Source: Ceriagrion tenellum (lineage: Eukaryota; Arthropoda; Insecta; Odonata; Coenagrionidae). From it: a stretch of DNA of 64,000 bases. Where the stretch lies: assembly GCA_963169105.1 (NCBI GenBank), contig OY720642.1, positions 15,246,965 to 15,310,964 on the forward strand, in the 5' to 3' direction. The first letter of the stretch is position 1, and the number at the start of each line of letters is the position of its first letter. The notes under the pieces were generated by a model. It was not told the origin of the DNA and ran no database searches. It saw nothing but the letters and a program-made list of their open reading frames with translations. Made by a program: the position numbers and the translations under genes. This document shows, piece after piece, positions 12,821 through 22,600 of this stretch.

Positions 12821-13377
12821 TTTAAGGAAGTACGAGCGAGATAGTTCCCTAATCACAATAGAGACCATATTCGATATGTACGTTCAAATTTCACCAACTG
12901 TGAGACACAAAAATCAAATATTGCATTATTAATGGTGCAATAATATAGTTTTACATGACGGAAATTGTAAGTAATCAAATGAAAATATCTAAATAAGCGT
13001 TTAGCTTGACTCATTTATTTCACGCAGTATGTTTGAAACTCCATCAAAACGGAAGGTTTATTGTGATCCCGAAGAATTTACTGCGGTGACAATATAATTA
13101 ATTTTCAAAATTAGCTGAGAAAACACAAACTACACACTTGATTTTTCGACGTGAACTAAGTGTAGAAAATGCCTCATTTTTAACATATGGTCTCTCTGGA
13201 GTGCATACACGTACCATTTCCCATATGAAAGGGCTGGCATTTTCTTGCAGGTAACTCGGAGAGTAATGTAGTAGGGAGTTGAAATTTTGGTGTCAATTTT
13301 GTGATATATTTTTCTTTAAAATGAGACCAAATTCATTGATTTTTAGGTAAATGACATTTCGCTCAAACTACCTTAAA
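12821..13377 (+). mobile_element. MITE family C, copy 1
   Basis: An element of about 555 bases. It starts TTTAAGGAAGTACGAGCGAG and ends GCTCAAACTACCTTAAA, so the ends are inverted copies of TTAAGGTAGTTCGAGCGA. Internal landmarks shared with the other copies are CTCTGGAGTGCATACACG, AATGGTGCAATAATATAG and GGGCTGGCATTTT. There is no coding capacity, so it would need a transposase from elsewhere. TTAA at the outer edge may be the target site. Confidence 0.8.
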
Positions 13378-14804
13378 AGAGCCCAGATCACCTGAGTAGC
13401 ATTTTTGACCTAATTATACCTTTATTAGTTCCCTTACGCCTTCCAATTCTGAGCTTTCCAATTCCACAAAAGAGCAGTGATAATGAAATCCAACCGCATA
13501 CATAAGAAACTAATAATGACATACAGGCCATAAGTCCTCAAGTTGCAGGTGGAAGTCAAGGAAGTTGACCTGGTTTTTACCGATTGCTCTGTATATCCCG
13601 CTTATTTTGTGGCGCATTTCTGCCTTTTGTTATCTTTCAGGAAGCACTCAAATTAATTGAAAAAAACAAAACTCTGGGCATAACAACCTAATGAAATGCC
13701 GTTCACTTTTGCCTATCCAGATACTTTCATTAAAAGTGGGATTTCGTGCTGACGAAAACAAAAAACAAACTATAGTTAGCTTGCTGAAAAAATTGAGAGA
13801 AATTAATAAATGCACGAGATATTTCTCTGCAGCCAACTGCAAGTTCAAAATTAGTTATGGCGACATTGGTTACTTCAACCGCTAGCACGGGGATCCCTTC
13901 ATCTGGAATCGTACACCCTCCCAATTATTCTAATTAAAGCATCTTATTTCCATTCTTGCACCCACTATAACCTTTTCATTGCCATGAACTTTTAGTTACT
14001 TTTGGCTTCTGCTACCAGACAACTGTGAAAATTGATGAGGTCACATCACATCCTCATATAATCATCATGCTATGCAATTCACTCAGCATTCAATAAAGGT
14101 TCAAGGCTATATATAATATATATAAAGCAAGGATATAAAACAATGTTTCTAATTATTCTGTTGCTGGCATATCGGTCATTAACTTTTCTTAGACAACAGT
14201 GTCTAATGATTCATTCTCATTTTCATGACTTCATTTAATTAACATATGTAAATAACGTGTTTTCTCTGCTACAAGTTCCCAATCATTCATGTAAATCAAT
14301 CTCATGCTCCAGTTTACTCCTGTAATTTCTCGCAAATGTTCTGTTCAGGATTACCGCTAGCTTACTGTATCTTAATTTGACCAAGTACTGATGAAAACGC
14401 TGCTTTAGTTGATATTCGAGCAAAGGAAAGCAGTTATTCAGTCAGCTGTTTTGTATCTGTGACCCACCGTCTTCTAATAATCTTTTTATCGGTTCCAATT
14501 CCACATAAAAACATTCACCTCTCCCTCCAACCTGCTATCATACCAATCATATTGTCTTCAATATCATTCTCTTCCTCTTTGTTGCACTATCATGTTTACT
14601 TGTTTATTTCTGCATTTATTTATGACACCTGATTCAAGACCACAAAGTTATCCAAGTATGTTACGTTCTATGTGGAGAGGTTGCAGTCTTTTTTTGTAGT
14701 TTTTGACGTCACTGAGAACGGGCTTGAGAGTGATGAAATTTAGAAAGTACATACTTTCCCATATATGGGGAACTTGGTCAATATTGAACATATCCGGGAA
14801 ATAA
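13378..14804. other. Unassigned AT-rich intronic DNA
   Basis: No gene or known repeat was recognised. Short frames near 13650-13920 occur on both strands and match nothing familiar. Confidence 0.5.
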
Positions 14805-15300
14805 TGGTCAAGCCAATCGAGATTTGGGATTTGTTATAAGGTCGCTTGGAAAACGCGATTGTGAAGTCCGAGATTTTAGTTATCTTCCTCTTATTAGATC
14901 CCACTTGGAACACGCTGCTAGTATTTGGGCTACTAATGACAAGGCTAAAAACAGAGTTAAAATGCGGATGGCGAAGATCGGAAAGGTACATTAGCTTAAG
15001 ACCAATATGATTACTTCATTTGTGTTAGCTTTCAGCAGCAACTGATATGGGAGTCGTTCTCAGATCTTCGATTTAAATTGAGACTTGATCTTCTATGTTC
15101 ATTACAAACCTTCTATGTTTATTACTTTGTTTACGACGCCTGATTTCTGACGACGTCAATTATATTTTACGGACCCGTCGAGAATAAAATTATGGAAATT
15201 GACCGCAGTACGGCAAGTTTAAAATGCCTTTGTTTTCGCGATAGATAAGAGACCCAGAATAGTGACAGATCGTCACTATTCGTCGTCTGTCACTCACCTG
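14805..15300 (+). pseudogene. LINE reverse transcriptase C-terminus relic (CR1/Jockey-like)
   Basis: Frames encode LGFVIRSLGKRDCE, then LIRSHLEHAASIW, and after a frame shift QQLIWESFSDLRFKLRLDLL. These are the post-catalytic signatures of CR1/Jockey-group non-LTR reverse transcriptases (usual forms: LVRPHLEYA.. and LQQLxWESLxxRR). The frame breaks several times, so it is dead. The edges are approximate. Confidence 0.75.
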
Positions 15301-15581
15301 CCTCAAACTTGGTTAGTCGAGCGTAACTTATGAGTTGATTTAATCCTCAATGGTTTTTATTAAACTGCAATGCAGTACTAACATCACGTTTTGCATACTT
15401 CACACATGAATCGTGTATCTCTGAGCGTTAATTTAGTTTAGTCAGAAATTTAACGCATTTTATCCTTCGCTGGGTATGCCTGAGGTCCAAGAAGAGCACT
15501 TGAGGTGGTAAGCGAATTTTGTTTCTGGGGAGATTTGAGTAAATTTGCATAACTCTCAGAGGACAGTCTTTCTATGAGTCT

Positions 15582-16172
15582 TCTTCTTCTTGATGCCGTA
15601 CACTATCCAGTACGTTGGCTACTCAAGTATCGCTCTCTTGCCTGTTGAAACAGGTCCCCAGTATCTCTAATCGCTGTCCACTCTTTGATGTTTTGTGTCC
15701 ATGAACTTTCTTCTCCCTCTTCGGCGCTTCCCTTCAACTCTCCCTTCCAATATCAGACAGGATTTCGTACTTAGTCCCTCTCAGGATGTGCCCAAGATAT
15801 GATATTTTCCTCTTCTCAATTAACTTCCTCAGCGAATGATCAAGGCCTGCTCTTCGCAGGACCTCAGTGTTTTAAACTCTCTTAATCCATGAAATTTTGA
15901 GAAGCCGTCTTAAGAACCACATTTCAGTAGCTTTCAGTCTTTCCATTGATGTTTTCTTAATCGTCCTAATTTCCACTCTATACAATAAGACGGGTATTAC
16001 GTAGCGCTGCACCACTTTTATTCTGAGAGCCAAGGGAGTGTCTTTATGGATCAATATATTATTTAGCTGCCAGAATGTTGTTCTGGCTGCACCACATCGA
16101 ATTTTGATTTCTCTGTCACAATCAAGAGATGAATTAATCATTGAGCCAAGATACTTGAATTCTGAAACTTTT
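15582..16172 (-). pseudogene. LINE reverse transcriptase C-terminus relic (RTE-like)
   Basis: The minus-strand frame reads KVSEFKYLGSMINS, then RYVIPVLLYRVEIRTIKK and ATEMWFLRRLLKISWIKRV. After a stop it continues with NTEVLRRAG and YLGHILRG. The order YLGS, P(V)LLYGxExWT, FEMWxxRRMLxIxW, GH is the usual C-terminal half of RTE-like LINE polyproteins. A (AAG)n tract at about 15582-15594 marks the 3' tail. It is inactive through stops and truncation. Confidence 0.8.
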
Positions 16173-16359
16173 TTTTAATTCGTTCTGATCAATACTGAGT
16201 CTTTCATTATGATTTAGTGCTCCGCATACATATTTATATGAGTGCAGGAATATAAATTAAATAAAAATTATGTCATTTTGCGATGGGAAGAGGGAAGTGC
16301 GCCCCGATTACAAAGGAGTTGCACGCTCAATGACCCGGAAACAAAGGGCAAAAAAACAG

Positions 16360-16399
<40 letters not shown>

Positions 16400-16802
16400 G
16401 ACAGACAGAGACAGACAGATGAGAGCATTCGGGTCCATCGATTCGAAAATTCGCAGTTCGATATCGCACTGCTCGTACCCACGTATCCTATGTGAGGGGA
16501 AATTCCCTCCTTTCGTATTACCAGGCGGCGACGAATCGGATTCCCGCCAGTGTCGAATACATTCCGAGCGACAAGATTCACTCATGAGCCGCCGACGTTC
16601 GAAGGGCCGTCAATCATTCCGACCGATATATCGGCGTTCTATTCGACCCATCGACGCCCACTGAGCGGGACATGACACTGAGCGTTCGGGAGAATGTTGC
16701 TCTTTCTCATTTGTCTTCTTACCCTAAGAAAGTTGTATTTCTTTACAACACTCGTAAATATCTCAAGTAGTTTTCCCGTACGAGCTCGTCTCGCCGGAGT
16801 AT
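16173..16802. repeat. GA and CAGA microsatellites in a GC-rich patch
   Basis: A GA run (about 16361-16382) runs straight into a CAGA/CAGAGA tract reaching about 16420. The flanking 16420-16690 is GC-rich with several CGA-containing short repeats. No gene is recognised. Confidence 0.6.
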
Positions 16803-17620
16803 TCTTCATCTACATTTACATCTACATACTACCCCGCGAGCCGCCGCATGGGCGTGTGGAAGGGGGTGTTAGGTCACCAGCCGTGTAAAGGTCTAAGTTT
16901 TTTGGAGATGAAATGGTGACATGTATTATAGAAGTGTATTTAGTGGAGCTCAATTTTTACTGTGATCGCTTATTGTTCACGGGAAGAACGAGTTTTTGTA
17001 CCTATCTGTTCGGCAGGGTATCTCTCTTATTTATCGAATCTATCAGGCCTAGAGATGTAGTGAGGAATAATGATAATATTCTCTATGTCGCTCTGAAAAA
17101 TATCAGTTCTGAATTCATTAAGCAAACTAAGCCTAGCGTGTAGCCTCCGAGTCTCTAGGGGCTCCCACCTTCATCCCTCTAACAGTTGTGAGACACTACA
17201 TGTACGCTCGTAGCAGTTTTTAACGAAGTGCGCTGCTTTTCTTTGTATTTTGTTAATTTTTTTAGTTTAATCTTTATGACCAGGGTCCCAAATGCTCGCG
17301 GCGTATTCGAGGTGTGGCCTAACCAGCGCGAAATAGCATCTCTTTTTGACTTTTTCATCCGACGACCTTCGTATTATACGTTTAAGAAAACCTAGTTTCT
17401 TAAATGCTGCGCCACATATGTTCTGTATGTGTAATCCCCACGATATATCAGATGTTAAGGTAATTCCAAGATATTTTACTGCATTTGAAAATGTTATGCC
17501 TACTCCAACTACAGTATATGTACGGCATTTTGATGCTCCAATCCACGTTTCGGATAGCCTTTTACTTCATCGCATCCCAAATTCAATAGTTTCAGCCTTA
17601 ACTTTGTAAAACTTTTCCAT
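16803..17620 (-). pseudogene. CR1-like LINE 3' half with reverse transcriptase remnant
   Basis: The frame from about 17616 downward reads MEKFYKVKAETIEFGMR, one stop, then SETWIGASKCRTYTVVG, VKYLGITLTSDISW and FKKLGFLKRIIRRSS. It ends with ALVRPHLEYAASIWDPG. This is the classic C-terminal part of CR1/Jockey-type reverse transcriptases. The 3' untranslated end contains CGGCGGCTCGCGGGGTAGTA and finishes in the microsatellite ATGTAGATGTAAATGTAGATG-like tail at about 16803-16830. With only one stop over roughly 110 codons, it is a comparatively young copy. A fold-back element begins at its upstream edge. Confidence 0.88.
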
Positions 17621-17664
17621 GTTCAGGAATTAACAAACTTTGTTAGTTTTACTCAGAATATTCA

Positions 17665-17708
17665 TTGTACGACCGGTTTCGTCGAATAGTCGACATCATC
17701 AGGTACAA
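17665..17708 (-). ncRNA. Hammerhead-like ribozyme motif, left arm
   Basis: On the minus strand, helix I is TTGTAC/GTACAA (six Watson-Crick pairs). The core CTGATGA follows, then one unpaired T, helix II GTCGA/TCGAC with loop CTAT, the GAAA box, the palindrome CCGG, and TC giving the GUC cleavage triplet. The textbook core lacks the extra base before helix II. Whether this RNA cleaves is unknown. The helix III palindrome would favour a dimer. Confidence 0.55.
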
Positions 17709-18058
17709 AATACAGAAATCTCACTCCTGGAAGTCAATGTTTAGAAATTCTTCATACTTCCCATCTCCTTAGAGTTTTCCCAGTCCTTCCCACCACCAAC
17801 CCCCCCGCGGATAACCGCTAGGTTTCCCTGAGCCATCTCTCCCCTCAACCTGCATAAGTTTCCGTTGAACAAACAGTGATAACCTCCAACCCTCCCCCAC
17901 TCTCCCGTTCTCCCTCCCCCAAGTGACGCACTGAACCCATCGCAACAACCCGCCCACCCCACCTTCCTCGCCTAATTCACCCCAATCTCCTCCCTACCCT
18001 CCCCCAAACCACCGCCTTGAAAAAAAAAATATATATATATGACTGAGATGCCTGTATT

Positions 18059-18102
18059 TTGTGCCTGATGATGTCGACTATTCGACGAAACCGGTCGTGC
18101 AA
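18059..18102 (+). ncRNA. Hammerhead-like ribozyme motif, right arm
   Basis: The same layout as the left-arm copy on the opposite strand: CTGATGA from 18065, spacer T, GTCGA/TCGAC hairpin, GAAA, CCGG, TC ending at 18096. Helix I is TTGTGC with GTGCAA, six pairs including two G-U wobbles. The left arm has TTGTAC/GTACAA at these positions, so pairing is kept although bases differ. Confidence 0.55.
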
Positions 18103-18143
18103 TAAATATTCTGAGTAAAACTTACAAAGTTTGTTAATTCCTG

Positions 18144-18561
18144 TTCATATCGCATCCCTTCTCCTTTCCTCCCTCCCCCTTCCCTCGTCCTCTCACACAC
18201 GCCCTTCCACTCCGTAGCCTCCCTACTCCCGCTCGATGCAATCCGTTCATCCGATCCGCTGAAAATAATAGGAAAAAGTTGACAACGCGCCTCTTTGTCC
18301 GGCGGGGTGCTAATAGGTATGACACATTGACACGTATGCATCGACAAGGGGCATGGCTGGCCGCAGGGGTGGGTGACAGGGCTTGGCGGGGGGAGGGGAA
18401 ATGGGGAGATGAGGGAGGAGTCGCAGTCGACAAAGCGAACCCCTTTTGCATACTCACTAATTCTCGATGAGAGTCCATCGGTCCGCGTGTGACTTGGCAT
18501 TTGTCCTTTTTCCACTTTCGTCACTCGTTTGCGCGGGGGGAGGGATGAAAGAGGAGGAAAG
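18144..18561. other. Pyrimidine/purine-skewed GC-rich stretch
   Basis: C-rich then G-rich blocks, with no gene. The segment GTCGACAAAGCGA near 18427 recurs in the GC-rich patch near 29887. This hints that some of these patches are parts of one old repeat. Confidence 0.45.
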
Positions 18562-18983
18562 CCCTGCTAAAAAATTCTGTATAGTTTCCTTAAAATACTT
18601 CTACAGAATTTCTTAAAAAGTTCTGTAGATATTCCTTAAAGTATTGAAACGCCATTTTACGGGATTCCCTACAGCGTTCTGCAGAATACCTTAGGACGTT
18701 CTGTGGAATTCGCTACGACTCTCCATATAGGTCCTTAAAAAATGAACTGGGTCAACGGAAACCTCACACATTTCCGTAGAGTTGCTGAAATTCTACAGAA
18801 CAGCTAGTAAGGAGTTATTTTGCTCTGCTGAAAATAACTCTACAGAACATATATTCTGTAGAGTCAGGCTCTCATGTTCCGTACTGATCCTTAGAAAAGG
18901 AACTTGTTCTGAAGAAAAAGAGTCAATTTCTGTAGATTTCCTTATGTTCTACAGAACAGCTTCTAAGGAATTTTTTAGCAGGG
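18562..18983. mobile_element. MITE with CCCTGCTAAAAAATTC terminal inverted repeats
   Basis: The element starts CCCTGCTAAAAAATTCTGTA and ends GAATTTTTTAGCAGGG, which is an exact 16-base inverted repeat. Its interior is built from many copies of TTCTGTAGA and its complement TCTACAGAA in both orientations, spaced by TCCTTA. It has no coding capacity. It sits 20 bases from family C copy 2. Confidence 0.8.
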
Positions 18984-19002
18984 AGAACATGATCTACGGT
19001 TC

Positions 19003-19570
19003 CTTTAAGGCAGTCCGAGCGAAATAGTTCCCTAGTCATATTGGAGACCATATTCGAATTATATGTTTCAATTTCACCAGCTTTGAGACACTTCAATTAA
19101 ACATTGCATTATTAATGGTGCAATTATATAGTTTTATATGACAGAAATTGTGAGTAATTAAATGAAAATATCAAAATAAATCTTTAACTTGACTCATTTT
19201 TTTCGCGCGGTGCGTTTGAAACTCCTTCAAAATGGAAGGTTTTTTTGTGATACCCAAGAGCCTACTGCGGTGACAATATAATTAATTTTCAAATGTAGTT
19301 GATAAAACATACAAACTACACACTGTTAGTTTTTTTACGACATCTTAGTGTTAGAAACACCTCATTTTGTAAATAATTCCTCTCTGGAGTGCATGCATGT
19401 ACCGTTTCACATGTAAAAGGGCTGGTATTTTTTGGAAAATATCTCCGAAAGTAATGTGGTATGGGGTAGAATTGTTAGTGTCATTGGATAGGTGACCTAT
19501 TTTCCTTTAAAATGAGATTAAATTCATTGATTTCTAAGTAAAATGATATTTCGCTCGGTCTACTTTAAGG
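19003..19570 (+). mobile_element. MITE family C, copy 2
   Basis: Begins TTTAAGGCAGTCCGAGCGAA and ends TTCGCTCGGTCTACTTTAAGG. It shares with copy 1 the internal landmarks AATGGTGCAATTATATAG, CTCTGGAGTGCATGCATG and AAAAGGGCTGGTATTTTTTG. It is full length at about 568 bases. Confidence 0.82.
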
Positions 19571-21251
19571 TGGTTTGACAATTCTCGTTTGCGTACAAAT
19601 TTGCGTAAAACATTGCACACGTGTAGTTACTTCAAGAATGTTTAGATAAAAGTGATTAAAATAGGAATGTCGAGTTTTTGGTCTCTCGGTAATTTCACGC
19701 AATCTAAACATGTAGCCTCAAGAAACTTGACATATGTTTCGACATAATTCGTTTTTTTGTGTACTGATTTTCCCATAAATGCGAATCAATATGCTTATTA
19801 TCATTAAAATGGTCCCTAACAAATGTCAAGGCATCATGTTTGAGTAAAAAACACGCCTTTATTAATGATTTTTGCCTAAATCTCGTATTCCGCGCCTTAA
19901 ATCCAAGTTAAAACAAATATTATTATGAAAAGGCAAGTTTCTCTGCCAGCTGGTCTGTCAGCCCGTCAGCAAAATCTCTCCCCATAAGAAAGTACACGTG
20001 AAGATTTTACTTTCTTGCCATATTTTTTCTTTTGCGTAATTAAACCAGAAACACGAGCCGTACGAAGTGGAAACAACGCCAAACGAAGTGAAATACAATT
20101 AAAATTAATATTTATTAGACAAATTTAGTTTTCTTTTCAAATTTGTAAAATTTTGGAAAAAAATGTTGTAAAAATTGCTTAAGTCATGGGGGAATTAGAT
20201 TTTAAGTAGCTTTAGTAGAAGAAAGGTTTACAAAGAAAGTTAGAGAAAGAAAAAGGTAGTAAAAGGGAAGCATTTTCGAGAATAGCACGCTTCTAAGATG
20301 GCATCAAAGACTTAAGTTGTACGCAAGTTAACTATCAAAGAAACAGACGGTGGTATTTTGTAGGCATAGGGAATCGATTATAAAATACATGTTAAAGGAA
20401 ATTAGAGGTGTCTTTCTGTACGTTAAATCAAATTCCGCCATGCTTGGCGTTGGGGGTGGGGGCGAAGGGGAGGTGGAGATAGGGAGGGGTAAAGCGGTCA
20501 TATCAATGCTTCGGTTAGAGCGAAAGTTTTAAAATATAACTCTTTCATCATTTATATTTATACATGATAGGCTAATTCTCTCGTATAAACAGATATAATT
20601 TAGAGAATTGTGGACCAAGGATTTTTCCATCGACTTACTAGAATACTTATTAAACGCACACTCAATGAACCACGATTATCGTTCCAGCCACCTTAAAGTA
20701 TATAATTTGACGGCTCTCGCGAACGTTCCGCAATCACATTCTGCATGTTATTGTCTGGAAAGGAAAGCGGCACTCAAGAACCAAAATCGGGGATCACCGG
20801 TTCATCGTCATAGAGGCAGAGCCCAAAGATGCGGTTTCTGAGCGGTGCTCCCATCGTGACCTAGCCGTGACCTTCGTTAATCCTTTAAATACCTTAAATC
20901 CTATATATGGTATTGAAAACTGTGCATTTATATAATATTCCATTATTCCTTTATATTTAACGTAGTTTCTGTAAAAAAATTTCCGAGTCACATGAGAGAC
21001 AATATTAAATTTTTTTATTTAAGCTGCTGTAAGAAGCAAAACGTGACGATTGCAATATTCATTGTCCAAAAATGGTTTAACAAGACTGAAATCATTAGCA
21101 GTTAAATAATTAATACACTCTTTAGAAAAGCCGTTAACTAGACTCAATTTCATCTAACACTAGGGTAAACATACTGTCACAACAGATGGTATTATTGCAA
21201 TTCTCAATAAATTCAATAGTGTCAGGCGAAACAAAATGGAACTTCTTCATG
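19571..21251. other. Unassigned intronic DNA
   Basis: No gene is seen. A G-rich patch lies at 20440-20500. Frames near 20608-20840 match no family I recognise. The phrase CGTATTCCG near 19885 recurs near 26840, possibly an old shared repeat. Confidence 0.45.
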
Positions 21252-21420
21252 ATGGCTCAGAAAGGAAAAGCAATGTCAGGTTCCGCAATTATTTATTAAG
21301 GTGACCGGTTTCGATACAAGGTGACGATTTTGATACGCCTGATGATGATACCTTGTATCGAAACCGGTCGCCTTGATAAATAATTGTTGAAACTACCATT
21401 GCTTTTCCTTTGTGAGCCAT
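21252..21420. repeat. Fold-back element with hammerhead-like motif
   Basis: The arms run from ATGGCTCAGAAAGGAAAAGC to its complement ending GAGCCAT at 21420. ACCGGTTTCGATACAAGGTG and its partner lie near the centre. The right arm carries the full motif. The left arm keeps GAAACCGGTC but lacks CTGATGA. Confidence 0.8.
21339..21369 (+). ncRNA. Hammerhead-like ribozyme motif
   Basis: CTGATGA, spacer T, hairpin GATAC/GTATC with loop CTT, then GAAA, CCGG and TC. The flanks pair only partly (CG with CG, then a mismatch). It has the same one-base spacer as the other copies. Confidence 0.45.
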
Positions 21421-21529
21421 TGCGATTCTGTAAAAATTACTGCGACGAGTAATTGAGTCCCTTTCAGAAATCGTTACGCAAACATAAAAACTAATCATTG
21501 TTGGATATTAGACAAGACCTACAAACCAG

Positions 21530-21735
21530 ATGGATTGAACACACCCTGAGGCTTATTGAATGTAAGAAAAACGTAATTGAAGGAAAAACAAAGGGAAAAG
21601 TCCTCAAAGAAAGACCCAGGTACAAATATATAGAGCAAAAAAAGGAGCGTACCATGGAGTAATGGAACTAGCATTGTATAGGGAAGGCTGAAGGGTTGCA
21701 GTCAGCCAATCTTAGGATTGAAAGACGTATGTTGA
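21530..21735 (+). pseudogene. LINE 3' coding end fragment
   Basis: The frame includes TRWIEHTLRLIECKKNVIEG, KGKVLKERPRYKYIEQ and a run toward the C-terminus resembling W(I)GH.LR...EGK..GK...GRPR. This is the tail of RTE-like LINE polyproteins. Stops break the frame. It lies head-away from the minus-strand LINE at 21745. Confidence 0.6.
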
Positions 21736-21744
21736 TAATTAAAT

Positions 21745-22600
21745 TTATCGGTCACCATCATCATCATCATTGTGATTCTGTCCTCGGACAGGTTTCAACG
21801 GTACTGCCTCCACAGCATTCTGTCCTGGGCCTCTCCCTTCATAGCTCCTTCCTTTTTTGATGTCTGTCAGCATTCCGTGCCTCCTCCTTCCTCTTCCTCT
21901 CTTCCCTTCTATTTTCCCTTCCATAAATAATTTCTGAACACTAATCCTCCTTAAAATATACCAAATCCAATTAGTCTTCCTCTTTTTAATTTCCCTCAAG
22001 ATACTCCTTTCTTCTCCAATCCTCCTCAGCACCTCATCATTTCCAACTCCACATCTTCCCACCCAATTCTCTCCATTCGTCGCCACAGCCACATCTCAAA
22101 GCTTTCCAAGTACTTTTCTTCTCTCTTCTTCAAGGTCCATGTTTCACATCCATATAGCACAATACTCCATATGAAGCATTTTGCGAATCTTTTTCTTATA
22201 TCTATCCTGACATTCCTCGATGTCACCATTTTCTTATTTTTGCTAAATGCTACTTTTCCCTGCGCTATTCTACTTTTAATTTCCTCTGTACGATTGCCGT
22301 TTTGAGTAACTATACTTTCCAGGTACTTGAAGGAACTTATTGTTTTGAGTTTTCTTTTTCCAGCCATATATTTAGTGGTCCTTCTGCCTTCGCCACCCTC
22401 ATAACCATAGTTTTCTTTCTATTTATCCTCATTCCATTCTCTTCACCAAATTCCTTCCATCATCTTCTGGAGTTCTTCTTGATTCTCTTCTATTATAGCC
22501 TGGTCATCCGCATATTTGATGGTTTTCATTCTCTCACCTCCCAATTTGATGCCCCCGATGTCTCCTATTTATCAATGCAAGAGTATAATTTTTCCTAGAT
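21745..22600 (-). pseudogene. RTE-like LINE relic with YADD motif
   Basis: On the minus strand GGERMKTIKYADDQAIIEEN contains the catalytic YADD box of reverse transcriptase (codons at 22503-22514). Next come SSFKYLESIVTQNGN, KRFAKCFIWSIVLYGCETWT, FEMWLWRRMERIGW and, after a frame change, EVLRRIGEERSIL and GKRGRGRRRHGML. This is the normal order of fingers/palm end and C-terminus in RTE-like LINEs. A GATGAT tract near 21760 is the 3' tail. Frame breaks show it is dead. Confidence 0.88.

Larger units (their letters stand above)
17624..18143. repeat. Fold-back element with two well-formed hammerhead-like motifs
   Basis: Inverted arms of about 100 bases (17624-17723 and 18046-18143), starting CAGGAATTAACAAACTTTG and ending with its complement, flank a roughly 320-base pyrimidine-rich spacer. 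Each arm encodes a hammerhead-like motif reading toward the outer end. The arms differ slightly, so the element is not a recent perfect duplication. It lies at the upstream edge of the CR1-like LINE. Confidence 0.85.

Noticed and set aside
20608..20841. Plus-strand 77-codon frame
   Set aside because: No motif, and the surrounding sequence shows no splice or repeat context.
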